Assembly: GCF_000003855.2 (NCBI RefSeq)
Contig: NW_003101675.1
Location: 2,073,253-2,137,252, forward strand
Direction of reading: 5' to 3'
DNA from: Blastomyces gilchristii SLH14081
Lineage: Eukaryota; Ascomycota; Eurotiomycetes; Onygenales; Ajellomycetaceae
Length of the DNA: 64,000 bases
Part shown: piece by piece, positions 12,804-24,281 of the stretch
Position numbering within the stretch: the stretch's first letter is position 1
Layout: each line of letters begins with the position of its first letter
Translations under genes and position numbers: made by a program
Notes under the pieces: generated by a model
What the model was told of the DNA's origin: nothing
The model's input: only the letters and a program-made list of their open reading frames with translations
The model's database searches: none

Positions 12804-15301
12804 TCATGGCGACGTTTGCATGGCTTCCGAAAAGCTGTTTGCGGCAGTGGTGGCAAAATATCGCACGTCGACATCATCGTCCTGCTGCAGCTTCTCAAGA
12901 TTTGGGAGGATCTGTTGCTGTACGATGGTGTGGTTGCGCGGTCCTGGAGTGCTGTTTGTCTGCCCGGATTTTTCGAGCTCGGCCAAAGTGCCCTCTGCGG
13001 GTAGGCGTCGGAGGGTATCTATCATGACAGCGTAGGATTTCGCGACGTTGAAGCGGATGTTCGGGATGTCGTCACCGACAAGTCTCTCGAGAATCGGGAG
13101 GATGGACATCTCGATTATAGTGAGGTTGACAGCTGGCGCAAGGGTCTAACCATCGCGAAATTAGCTCTATCGGGCTAAACTTCCCCCTGTTCCCCAAAAG
13201 AAGAAGGGAAATTCTAAGAAGTGGGGGTGGGTAAGGAAGGTAGAGGTTCGTTTCGACTTACAGATATAGCGAAACAAGTTGTCATTCTATAAAGATAGTT
13301 TGGATGCTGGCCCATCGATATAACCTTTGGAATAATGGAATTTTTCGCCCATTCCACGCCGAACACTTCCGTCAGTTTCTTTAGGTTCAGAGTAGCTGCC
13401 TCGCGAATCGAGAACACAGCATCCCCAAGCCAGCCCATGCACAGGGCGCTGAGCTGCTCGTCGAAGAACTTTACGCCAAGCTGGCTGGCAAGAAGGGGGA
13501 TGTATTCGATGATTGCCAAGCGGACACGCCACTGCTTATCTTCCGCTAGCTGTACAATCGCGGGGAGGAGAGATTGGGATAGAAGCTCGATACCAATAAC
13601 TATTTATATAACATGTGAGTTGTGGCGGGACATTGTATCTTATATTGGCGTGTGTAGACATACCTTTATTGACCATTTCCAGCTTGGATATAATGTGCAG
13701 GCGTACATCGGGGAATTCATCTTTCAGCATTTGCAAAAACATAGGGAGTAGGTGCGCAATAGTTCTAAAGCAAGGGCTAGGTTAGCAATATATTATTTTA
13801 AGGAAGAAAACGAAAACATCACTCACTCATCCTTGCCAAGTATCGGCGCCAGTCCACTGATTTGTATGCCTAGCGCAGCGCGCACATGTTGCGAAGGATC
13901 AGACACGAGGTCTTCAATGCTAGTCATTATTTCATTCAAAAGGGTATCTCTATCGAGCAGTTCGCAGAAACCTACAACAGTGTTAGATTACGTAGGAAAA
14001 CGTACTGCCGCAGTTCATCTCTTACCAGGAATTTGTCCGGCGATTGCTGTGCGGACTTCTGCCTCGGTATCCTTTAGCAACTTCACGAAGGCAGGGACCA
14101 GATCCCGATTCAACACGTCATCATCAACAGCTTTTGCGATCTATGTAGTCGCTAGTCAGTTATTTATGGATGGATATAGCGCGGCCGCAGCTCAGGAGTT
14201 GAATGTTAATTGTACCTTTTCAAACCTATCAGCCACCATGTATCTAACCCTCCAGCTTTTATCTTCGAATAAACTCCGCAGTGCGGTTAGAAGGACACCA
14301 TGGCTTGACTGTTGCTCCTTGGGGATCTCTTCGCAGATTGATATCAAGATATCCACTGTTAATAGTCGCACACTATCCTGGTCATCGTTTGCAAGGTATT
14401 GGAAGAGAGGGATTATTTCATCTATGATCACTTGTGTGCTCATCTCTTTGGTGAACTTGGCAAGGTTATTTGCTGCCTGGCGTCTGACCATGGGAGTGTC
14501 ATCGTGGACCAGGTGTCCAAACTGCTGTCGAAGACCTTGCTGCGAAGTGGGGGAGGCTTTGGAGTATGGAGCGCTGTAGAGGCCTGTGGCAGATATTTTG
14601 GAAGTGAACCAGTCCGCTTTCGAGAGGCTCACAGTGAGGGGTATGAAATAATCTTCGATCTGCTTTGAGGAAAGCTGTGCGCAAATCTTGTTCAGCGATT
14701 CAACCGCCTGTAGATCGATATATTGTCAGTAGACAGTCGCGCGTGCGTGGTTGGAGGTATGCCAGGTTCAGAGTTTTCATTTCACTTGGGGGCCAAAAGG
14801 CAACTTGCCTTTTCTCGCACCAAGGGTTCCTCAATCGCGGCCAAATTCTCTAGCGGAGATAGTAGAACGTGTGCATATTCCGGACCACCAACATAGTCGA
14901 CGAAATTGCCCATTTCCTCACTGAGCGCAGTCAAAACTTCATCTTCATCTTCGACTGACTCTGGATGGGGGGGATAGCAGTAGGCTTGGTCAGTCTTTTT
15001 GGACTTTCGGATACGACGATGGACCCGCAAATCAGGAAGAAGGCTGAGTGAGACAAACCGTCAAGAAAAGGAATCAATTCGTCCCGTGTTCGTTCCGGAC
15101 CAAGAGCCAGAGCAATAGTAGATAGGCGATGAATGGCGTTTAAACGGAGGAGGACATCCTCATGCTATATCTTGGGTGAGAAGGCTGCTTTTACCAGGGT
15201 TGCTACCACCCGCAGAGAATAAATAATGGGGGACGTACCTTCAGTTCATCGATCAGAACAGCGATGGGGTAGAGCTCATCATTTTCGCCTTGGCCTTCCA
15301 T
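12804..15301 (-). CDS. Protein phosphatase 2A scaffold (A, PR65) subunit
   Basis: Nine exons on the minus strand (15301-15239, 15164-15059, 14960-14809, 14707-14216, 14140-14026, 13971-13827, 13764-13664, 13599-13262, 13145-12804) join to 617 residues with no internal stop. The protein is a chain of HEAT repeats with the usual ARM/HEAT phrases [41 protein letters not shown] and [17 protein letters not shown]. This is the rod that holds the catalytic C and regulatory B subunits of PP2A (yeast Tpd3). Length matches fungal homologues. Intron 3 starts with GC (GCAAGT at 14808) rather than GT; the homologous junction [14 protein letters not shown] requires this donor. The gene is head-to-head with PheRS beta, 843 bp between ATGs. 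Confidence 0.95.
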
Positions 15302-16144
15302 AGCTAGCAGCGGAGGAGGGAGGAGGAGGAGAGGATGCTGCGACAAGGCCTCCAGAGAGTTGTGTTTTCGACCGGGGAGGGGAAGGCCAATTGAGTTCTT
15401 CTTTTGAGTGCTGGATGTCGACGGAGGGACTCAATAGGCAGATGAGGGGAATCCAAGCATGAACCTTTGGCGTAGGCGGTGAAAATATATCTGGGGAGCA
15501 ATGAATACCGGCAAGGTAGGTTAGTTGGCGCGGGCAAGAAGCAGCGTGGAGGGGAGAGATGTCACGGTCACGGTGAGGTATGTCTGGGGGAGTCTCGTGG
15601 GGTTGAGGTCAACAGGGCAAAGCCAATCGCCAGCGCGAACAAACGAAAAACGCCGTAACTTAGAGCAGAAGCAACCAGCAGGACGCAAATACAAACGCAC
15701 CTTGAGTTCTTCCCAGTGACAGAAATCCAACCCTGGTGCGCTTACAAGAAGAACAGGCCCAGTGGTAAACAGTAAGAACAGAAATACGAGCTGGTCTTTG
15801 CAGTTTGCTGGAAGCATGATCCGCGCTCAGTGTTTTGTTCCTTTGCGTTGGTATGTGGCTGGTGGCCTTGGAAATAGGCGCCCGGCTGTGGCGGTGCAGC
15901 ATGCTTCAACTCTCGTCGCTGACTCAACTTTGCTTTTTCCCCTCCATGAACAAAGCACTGACTCCGCGTGAAAAACCAGCTTGTGCTTGTCACTACGGTT
16001 GTTTTTCTGTCTGCACTCTGCTAGATAACCTGTCTTAGATTATAGGACAATTTTCTCTTGCGGAGTTTACCCCCCCTTTTACCCGTTTTAACAAACAGTG
16101 CGCGGCGTTTTATCTCCCCGGTGCCATATAGACCCCCCTCCACC
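15302..16144. other. Divergent promoter region, PP2A-A / PheRS beta
   Basis: The 843 bp between the two start codons must contain both promoters and leaders. No CDS is supported. A CT-rich stretch precedes the PheRS ATG. No TATA box stands out. Confidence 0.55.
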
Positions 16145-18433
16145 ATGCCGACCATCGCCGTGGATAAGGCTGCTCTCTTCAAGGAGCTGGGGCGAGAGTG
16201 AGTCCAATTGACTTCTCCGTATGTCTTGGTCATGTCTGACCTGTTTCTCTGTTTACTTTGTGTGATGCGCCAGGTATACTACAGAGGAGTTTGACGAACT
16301 ATGCTTTGAGTTCGGTATGCGCCCCAACCATTACCAACCTCTCCTTACGAACACCCAAACTAAAATCATTCTTCTATAGGCCTTGAACTGGACGAAGACG
16401 TAATATGCCCCTTGTTGTACCCTCTCCAGAGCTGTCCATTCTGATCAATCACAGACCGAGAATTCAGAAAGACCGTTCGTAAATGGGAAACAAGAACCCC
16501 CGCAATTGAAAATTGAGGTTCCCGCGAATCGGTTGGTGGTACCACTATATTATCTATGGCTATACGGAAAAGAATCGGGGCTAACAGATTTATAGATATG
16601 ATCTCCTCTGCATTGAAGGCATTGCTCTCATGCTGAATATCTTCCGTGAACGAACTCCGTCACCCCAATATCGCCTTGTTTCGCCTCCCAATGGCGAATT
16701 GGAAACAATCGTCGTAAAAGAGGAGGTGAGGAATGGGGACAAAGAACTACACATATATGTATAAATTGGCATTTACTGAGCTTTAAATTTAGACGACGAA
16801 AATTCGCCCTTATATTTCCGGCGCCATCCTTCGGAATGTCCACTTCGATCAAGCTCGGTACGAATCCTTCATCGCCCTTCAGGACAAATTGCACCAAAAT
16901 CTTGCCCGTCAGAGAACGTTAGTGGCCATTGGAACACATGACTTGGATAAACTCAAGGGGCCCTTCACTTATGAGGCTTTGCCTCCAAAGGATATCAGCT
17001 TTGTCCCTTTAAGTCAAACACAGAAAATGAATGGAGAGGAGATGATGGAGTTCTATGAGGTAATATTTCACTGCGTTCTATTTTGTGATTCGCGCCACAG
17101 TACTAAAAAATTCCTACAGAAAGATAAGCACATAGGGAAATACCTTCATATTATCCGAGATTCTCCTCTGTACCCCGTTATTTATGACTCAAACCGTGTT
17201 GTCTGCTCGCTGCCACCAATTATCAATGGTGACCACTCGAAAATCACCTTAAACACCAAGAATGTGTTCCTCGAGTATACAGCAACTGATAAAACCAAGG
17301 TTGAGGTTGTGAACAATATCATGGTTACCATGTTCTCCCAATTTACATCAGAGCCCTTCACAGTGGAACCCGTGAGAATAGTGTCAGAGCACAACAACGA
17401 AACTCGACAGACCCCCGATCTTACGCCCCGGTCCGCTCAAGCCAGTGTGTCTTACATTAATCAATGTTGCGGTCTCTCCCTCTCCGCCACAGAAATTTGC
17501 AATCTCCTCAAGCGCATGTCCTACTTTGCCGAACCATCCAAAACGTCCCCAGATCTGATCGACGTCCAAGTCCCAGTAACCCGCGCAGACGTACTCCATC
17601 AAGCAGATATCATGGAAGACGTCGCCATCGCCTACGGCTTCAATGAACTTCCGCGGTCCTTCCCCAGCAAATCCGGCACAGTCGCCCAACCCTTACCCGT
17701 AAACAAACTTACCGACATCATCAGAACAGAGGCCGCGATGGCCGGCTGGTCCGAAGTCATGCCTCTTATCCTCTGCTCACACGATGAGAACTTTGCCTGG
17801 CTGAACCGCAAGGACGACGGCAATACAGCCGTCAAGCTTGCGAATCCCAAAACGATAGAGTTTCAAGTCGTCCGCACGAGCCTGCTGCCGGGCCTGTTGA
17901 AGACGATTAGTGAAAATAAGCATCATGCGATTCCCATGAAGATCTTTGAGGTTAGCGACGTTGCGTTCAAGGATGTTTCTCTTGAGCGTAAGAGCAGGAA
18001 TGAGAGGCATTTCGCTGCGGCCTGGTATGGGAAGAACAGTGGGTTCGAGATTGTGCATGGGTTGCTTGACAGGGTTATGGCGATGCTGAAGACTGCGTTC
18101 ATTATTGGAGAGGAAGGGCTGGATAATCCTTCGATGGGGAATGCTACTTATTGGATTGAAGAGTTGGAAGGTCCGTACATCCATCCCCAAATCATAGATG
18201 CGGGGAAAAGAGAAGGGGGCGAAGGAAGCTCTTATGGACGATCACTAACGTTTTCATTTTTTATTTTAGATCCGACATATTTCACCGGCCATGCAGCCTC
18301 CGTACACGTCAGCATTTCCGGAAAGGATCACATCATTGGTTCCTTCGGGATTTTGCATCCGACAGTGCTTGAGAAGTTCGAGTTGAAATACCCCGTCAGC
18401 ACACTGGAGATTAACATTGAGGCGTTCCTATGA
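16145..18433 (+). CDS. Cytosolic phenylalanine--tRNA ligase beta subunit
   Basis: Eight exons (16145-16197, 16274-16314, 16380-16399, 16455-16531, 16596-16725, 16793-17059, 17120-18170, 18270-18433) give 600 residues, the usual length for the eukaryotic beta chain. Recognisable blocks are the N-terminal PTIAVDKAALFKELG, EVPANRYDLLCIEGIALML, RPYISGAILRNV, the B3/B4 segment, the B5 segment with QADIMEDVAIAYGFNELP, and the catalytic-like core with FEVSDVAFKD and GSFGILHPTVLEKFEL. The beta subunit pairs with alpha as a heterotetramer; in this family the alpha chain carries the active site and the beta chain contributes the B3/B4 editing domain. Two introns (17060-17119 and 18171-18269) are multiples of three without stops, so an ORF call would wrongly include them. 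Exon 3 is 20 nt. The last intron has an unusual GTCCGT donor. Confidence 0.95.
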
Positions 18434-19220
18434 GGAGTAAGATTTCTGATTTCCCGTTTTCCTATCTTCATGCTCTTATGTCACTCACACATGGCTCGCG
18501 TAGATTTGAGTATGATTTATCAGAGGAAGTATTCGCCCTTGGGGCTGTTTCACGATGTAGAACGAATCGTGGGTATGAATGATGACGATGATAATTGAAA
18601 AAAGAGAAAAGAGAAAAGGGGCACGTGGGCTTATTGACAAAAATCAACGGGGTCGCATCGCGCAGGCACAGCCAGAGCTAGAGCTGGAATAGAAGAATAC
18701 CTAGATATGAATGCATTGTTTTTGGCTTCTTAAATCATTTCTTTGCATTGGTTGCTTTTAGCGAGCGGTGACGCGACTGTGGGTGATAGATAAAATATTC
18801 ATACCCAGGTAGTAATCCGTGCTCACCATATACAGAGTGGTAAGGAATTTATACGCAGGAAGATTTCGTGCAGATTTTATCACTGCGACTCTCCTTTCTC
18901 ATTCTCACTTCGGAGAGAATCAATCAATCATCCCGTGGCAGAGGGACCCATATACGCACCATCACACACGTGTCAACAGGGATCAGTCGAGGTTTCCATC
19001 CCCTTGAGCAGCAAACCTAATGGACAAGGGAGAAAGCAGAAGCTAATCAAACAAAACCGGCAGAGGGAAAATAATCTTGTATTTATTTTGCGCCAAACAG
19101 ACCATCAACACATGACCCTTGGGGAGGGGGGGAAAAAAAAGAAAAAAAAAGAAAAAAAAATTAGAACATTTTAACAGAACATCAGAAAAAGAGCTCCATT
19201 CATCATTAACGAACAAAAAT
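18434..19220. other. Convergent 3' region, PheRS beta / RPS3
   Basis: The 3' ends of the two genes face each other. The stretch has a CACGTG hexamer at 18622 and an A-rich run near 19133-19160 just before the RPS3 stop. No gene is supported. Confidence 0.5.
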
Positions 19221-20589
19221 TTACTCCTGAACCCCTTCCACTACACCTTCGGCACCAGCAACCTGACCCGCAGCCTCCGCCTCCTGCTGCTCAGCCAATC
19301 GCTGCTGCTCCGCCAACTGCTGGGCCGCAAGAGCCTTGGCGCCGTAGTCCTGGCTGAGTGGTTGCAGGACGGGCTGCTCCTCCTTGGGCTCAATGATGGT
19401 GACGGAATCCGGGAGGGATTTCTGAGGACCCGATTTGCCTTCGGGGTCGCTGCCGCGCATGATTTTGACTTTGATACCGAGGACACCCTGGCGGAGGAGG
19501 ACGTGGCGGGTGGCGCTGTCGATGAAGTCGCGGACGGGTTGGCCGGAGTGGATCATGAAGCCGTCCTGTATTGAGTTGGTTAGTTGATGTTGATATTCAG
19601 GGGAAATCCCACCGTGCTGCGCGTGCGTGGATCTGGGAAGTGGAATTTTGAGGTGATGGAATGGGGATGCGGATGGGATTGAGGATAGGTAGGAGTAGAT
19701 TTCAACCAAATGCCTCCTAGCTCCCCATATGTTTTCCTGCTGACCAAAAGAAAATCGTACTGCTAAAATAAATAAAAAATGTAATGTAATGGATGAACAT
19801 ACGGTGAACTTCATGCTCTTAGCACGGGCAGCTCTCAGCTTCCCAGACACAACAACCTCGCAACCCTTGGCACCGCTCTCCATGATAAATCTGAGGACAC
19901 CATAGCAAGCTCTTCGGACAGCGAGACCGTTGAGCAGCTTATATCGCAAGCTCTCGCACTGAGCAACAGCAGAAAGACCACGGTTCTGGACCTTGGCGGC
20001 GTAGAGGGAGACGGAGTTTTCGGGGAACTTGAAGCGCTTCTGGATTAGGGAGGTGAGTTCGCGGATGCGGCGGCCTTGTTCACCCAGAACTTCTTGAGTG
20101 TGAGTGGCACGGATGACTATTGTGTGCAAAAAGAGTGAAATGGTTAGTTTCTTATCCAGATGTTTCAATATTTTTATTCACGCGTTTCGTCTATGTTCCC
20201 ACGTCGTTCCCATCGTGCCATTCCATCTTTTTATCTGTTTTGCCCTTTCCTAACTTGTCGAATGTAACGCAATGCAAATTTCGGCAAGTTCTTCCTTTTC
20301 TCATATTCAATTGCAACCCTTGCACGCCGCGAATACATTGTAAACTAGGATAGGTATGCTCTTCCGTTCGTTTCCCCTTCTCCATCTCACAAGCTCAACG
20401 AAAAACAGATAAATGATAAATGCAGTGAGACATACTGATATCGGTAACCGTGGGAGTAACGCGGACCTCAACACCAGAGTATCCCTCCTCAGCCAACTCG
20501 CGCTGGAAGAACTCATTCAACTCAGCGTAGAAGACACCGTCAGCCACGAACTTGCGGCGCTTCGAGATCGCTCCTTGGACGGCAGCCAT
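19221..20589 (-). CDS. RPS3: 40S ribosomal protein uS3 (RPS3)
   Basis: Three exons (20589-20436, 20116-19803, 19565-19221) encode 270 residues. The start [20 protein letters not shown] is typical for eukaryotic S3. A type II KH domain follows ([19 protein letters not shown] loop seen as [15 protein letters not shown]), then the S3 C-terminal domain with [20 protein letters not shown] and [18 protein letters not shown]. The C-terminal ~50 residues are Ala/Gln/Glu rich, as in other filamentous fungi. The protein sits at the mRNA entry channel of the 40S subunit and has reported roles in ribosome quality control. The two introns are GT-AG; the first is about 320 bp, long for this window, as is common in ribosomal protein genes. 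Confidence 0.97.
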
Positions 20590-21304
20590 GATTGCAATTT
20601 GTTGTTTTTTGTTTTTTGTGTAAACAAAAAAGAAAACAAGGTCCGCCGGGGATGAAAGGGGGGTCGTGGGAAGGGAGATTCGTTGGGCGACGGCGACGGC
20701 TGGGAGCGCTTCTCTTCTCTTCTCTTCTCTTTCGTCTTCCTGGCGAGGTTTGATTTCGCTTGCCGATGGGTTTTAGTGGGGGATATTTCCAGGTAGGGCT
20801 TGGGGTTTGCCCTGATTCCGCTTTGGGACATTGTTAGGGCCACTAGGCCGGTTTGGGCTTGGCGCCTCGGACGCCAGCCGCGGCAGTGGTTTGAATGATA
20901 TCAGAGATTAGCAACGCATATGATTTAGGTAGTTCCATTGCATTAGACATTGAAACTAAAAATTTGTTCAAATTACTCTGTGTTGCGAGTTGCTAAAGAG
21001 AGATGCTAAACACATGACCAACTTGCCAATTATGCTGTGATGGAACGATGCGGTCTCAATGCCTCAAAGAGAAAGAGAAGAGACATATATACATATGCCT
21101 GTTGATTCTTAATACTGAGAAATAAAAATAAATAAATGAAACGTTGTTCCATCAGTCGTCTCATGTTCCAATGCAAACCCAAGAGAAACTAACCTCGCAT
21201 GATACGGATGTATATATTCAACGCCGCCATCCATATCTCCCAGCAGCATAGAAACGAAAGAAAAGGAGAAAAAGACTAGAAATATAATATGAATGCTACC
21301 CCAT
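20590..21304. other. RPS3 promoter and myotubularin 3' region
   Basis: No CDS is supported. A short CTTCT tandem tract lies at about 20709-20733, within 150 bp upstream of the RPS3 ATG, a common place for pyrimidine/purine tracts in highly expressed genes. The right half is probably the 3' UTR of the next minus-strand gene. Confidence 0.5.
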
Positions 21305-23742
21305 TTACTGCATCTCTACTTCCATCTCCTTATTGCCTGCCGCCTCTGATCGTTTTCCCTGGCTGCTCTCCCGGCCAGTGGGTAAGCCTAGGCCCACCAG
21401 TCCGGCAGCAAGGGCTGCCATCCCCCCGGACGGCATACTGGTGGTATTGCTGGGTGTAGGTTGCGCGAATGTAGAGCTGCCGAAAGATCGTTCAGCAGTC
21501 TCAACTCCAGTGAGCACCGGTGTCCTCGAGCCAGAAGGGTAATCTTTATCTAGAGATACACCGCTGCGTGGGGTATTCATATCTGCATCACTACGGCCAA
21601 AGGCCTCACTCCACCACCTCACCTCGCCGGGCCGAGGGAAAAGAAGCCGTTCCCGGCCCCTCTTATTATCATCTATGACAGGATCGTATCGCGGGTTCGT
21701 GAACTGTTCTCGCCGGGCGAGGAAATAGTCCCACACGCTTCTTGTCTTTTCCTTGGCTTTTGAATCTATTCGTTCCTTTTCGCTGTTGAAGAGGAAGGTC
21801 CCGTATTGGCATGAGTAGAGATGATATAGGAGTCGTCGAAGGAAGCGTTCGTTGAACTCAAAACGTGTGGGGTGCTGGTATAGCAGTTGATATGTCGCAT
21901 CAAGGAACTGGTGAAAAACAGGGCTAGTTTCCTTGATTTTCGTCACCTCAACGCCGTTCGCGGGTGTGGATATCCGCGAGGCAGGCTTTTTAGAATTATC
22001 CAAGTCCAGCGCGTTAGTTTCCCCGTCAGATTCGCCCAATGAATCCCGGCTCGCGTTATCCCTGTTGAAAAAGCCCTTGGCACTGAGGAGAGCATTTTCT
22101 AGTGCTTTTCCAGCGCCGCCGGCATCTCCAAAGCCAGTACGGTTAGCATCTCCCCCCAATCGGTCATTCTCGATTTGGAACCATTTCTCGCTATTTAAAA
22201 ATCCAGATCTATGACGAAACATGTGACCAAAAGAAAGCCAATCTTTTTCAACCAGGACCATGAATCCTTCCATCGTTCTATAATATGGGTCGAGACATAA
22301 CTGGCTCAACGCGCTCAACTGGGCAGTTCTATCCCATCCATCCGAGCAGTGAATGAGCACATGAGAGTGCTGCAAGCCCACTTGCCGCGCAATTAAAGCC
22401 GCTCCGTCAAGTATTCCAGTGATATGTTTCAGCCAACCGCTTCTCGCAAGCTGATCTCGGTTTGGCCCGAGTGGTGTCACATCAGATTCCTTGAGCGAAT
22501 CAATAACACGGTTTAGAGAATCCCTCATAACATGAATATTATCAATCCCTAGGTAAGCCTTGGTAGCGAACTTGTAGTTATCCATATTTTCGGACCCTAG
22601 GCCGACAGCCTGCATCGCAAATGCGTTCACAGTTGGACGAGCATCAACGATAAGATTGTGCTGCTGCGCGCCATAAATCTGGGGCTGGTTTGCAGTACCT
22701 TCCTCCCTTGCCGCAGAAATCACTTCGTCTTCAAGTTGTTCAGCGTTGGATAATTCAAAATCAGCTGGAGCTTTAGGTTGTTCTTCCTGGCTGGAGTTTA
22801 ATGATTCAGCCTCCAAGGATGACGGAGGCGTATAGTTCGCAAGAGGCCTCTCCGGGCGAGATGTCGAAAAAATAGCCGCTAAAAGCTTTTCGTCTTGTAT
22901 GCTTCTCTTCCCACGAACACCTACCAGCGGTTGCGAAGATCTTGTAATGGAACAGTTGTTGACGGGATGGAGATAGGTAAGAACAGGTATTCGAGCTCTA
23001 GATCTATATCTTCCAGCATAGTTGAGCGTATTATCAGACATTGTCGAAGGGACTGGAAGAAGGGCGGGATAGGTGGGCGAGAACTGCAGAAACAAACATG
23101 TTAGTATGTTTAACGATATAGAAGACCCAGGACTTATCCATACCGAATAATCTTGATTAATAGTAGATATCCTCCAGCCACAGTTTGTGTCTGGCTTTCC
23201 AACACCCAATCGCAACCATTCTTCCCGTGGATCATATAGATTCCATCCGTTCAGGCCCCGTTCCGGAGGTGGGGGCTGATAGGTGAACGCATAAAGTTTC
23301 TCGATTCGACCAAGCCTGCAAGTCCATGACTTTATGCTTTCATATGCATCTCTTGCTCTAGACTCATTGGGGAAGTAGAAACAGACGAATGTGAAATCAC
23401 GACATCGGAGCCGTATCGAAGATGGTTGTCTTGAAGATGCGGCTGCTGGTCTGTAGGTGCAAAAGGAAATGATCGGGTATGTGATCCAGAGCTCTTTTGG
23501 TTTCGGGACCACACTATCTCCCTGCGGCTGATCTGCGGTTGCCGCTGTAGCTGGCGGGGTATGCGAAAATATGAGGTGGTGAGGTGTGAGATGCAGGGTG
23601 CCGAGGACTTGCTCTCCCCGTCTCGAAAGAGTCACATTGTCCACCTTTTACGTACATGCAAAATGGAAAGTCAGCGCTACCTGTGTATTTGCAGCGGACT
23701 TCAAGTAGCTGTCCTTACCTTTGCGATCCTCGTGCGTTCCAT
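21305..23742 (-). CDS. YMR1: Myotubularin-type phosphoinositide 3-phosphatase
   Basis: Three exons (23742-23719, 23644-23144, 23083-21305) encode 767 residues. The first exon is only 24 nt and supplies MERTRIAK; the PH-GRAM-like domain follows (VDNVTLSRRGEQVLGTLHL). The active site is VLIHCSDGWDRTAQL, the C-x5-R signature of catalytically active myotubularins with the Asp pair intact; FMVLVEKDWLSFGHMF follows as expected. These enzymes remove the 3-phosphate of PI3P and PI(3,5)P2 and control endosome and vacuole traffic. The intron at 23143-23084 is 60 nt, in frame and stop-free; splicing restores the family junction DYS-FSPTYPALLPVPS. The C-terminal ~150 residues are low complexity. The symbol follows the yeast homologue. 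Confidence 0.93.
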
Positions 23743-24281
23743 CTTGCTGTGTAAAATCCGTGCGGCGAATTTTTAAAGTAATGGCATGATGAAGACGAGC
23801 TTTGCTGGTATCGCTTCTTTGCAGGCTGTCTTGGCTTGGAGGAGAGCAATCAGGATCGATGAAGCGGATAGCGAAGCTACAAAAAGGTAACTTGGAAGCA
23901 CTTCAGGGCGATGTTTGACAAATTATCTGTCTTCGTGGACTGCTTGCTGGGTATCGCGGTGGTGATTCTTTTTCAGCTCTCGATGTTGGTGCTGGCAGTT
24001 CTTTCCAGCAAAATAGCGTCGCTAAGGATCACCCCTCCTACGTCAGATATTATTTGGCGATTGTTAAACTTTTCGACCCACCAACATTTTCTGCCCTGCA
24101 CCACCTACAAAGGAACAGTCCTCAATTTTATGCAAAAGAAAAGTTATAAATATATTTGCTATATAACAGCATATCTAATGGACTGAGGGGGGTATCGTCT
24201 CGCTATTTATACAGTACGAAGAGAGAAACAAGTACAAGATAACAACCTGGAGACAAGAGAAAGATGGGGGGTTGGGAGAAT
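23743..24281. other. Myotubularin promoter region
   Basis: Both flanking genes are on the minus strand. The stretch holds the promoter of myotubularin and the 3' UTR of the phosphotransferase-like gene. No CDS is supported. Confidence 0.5.
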
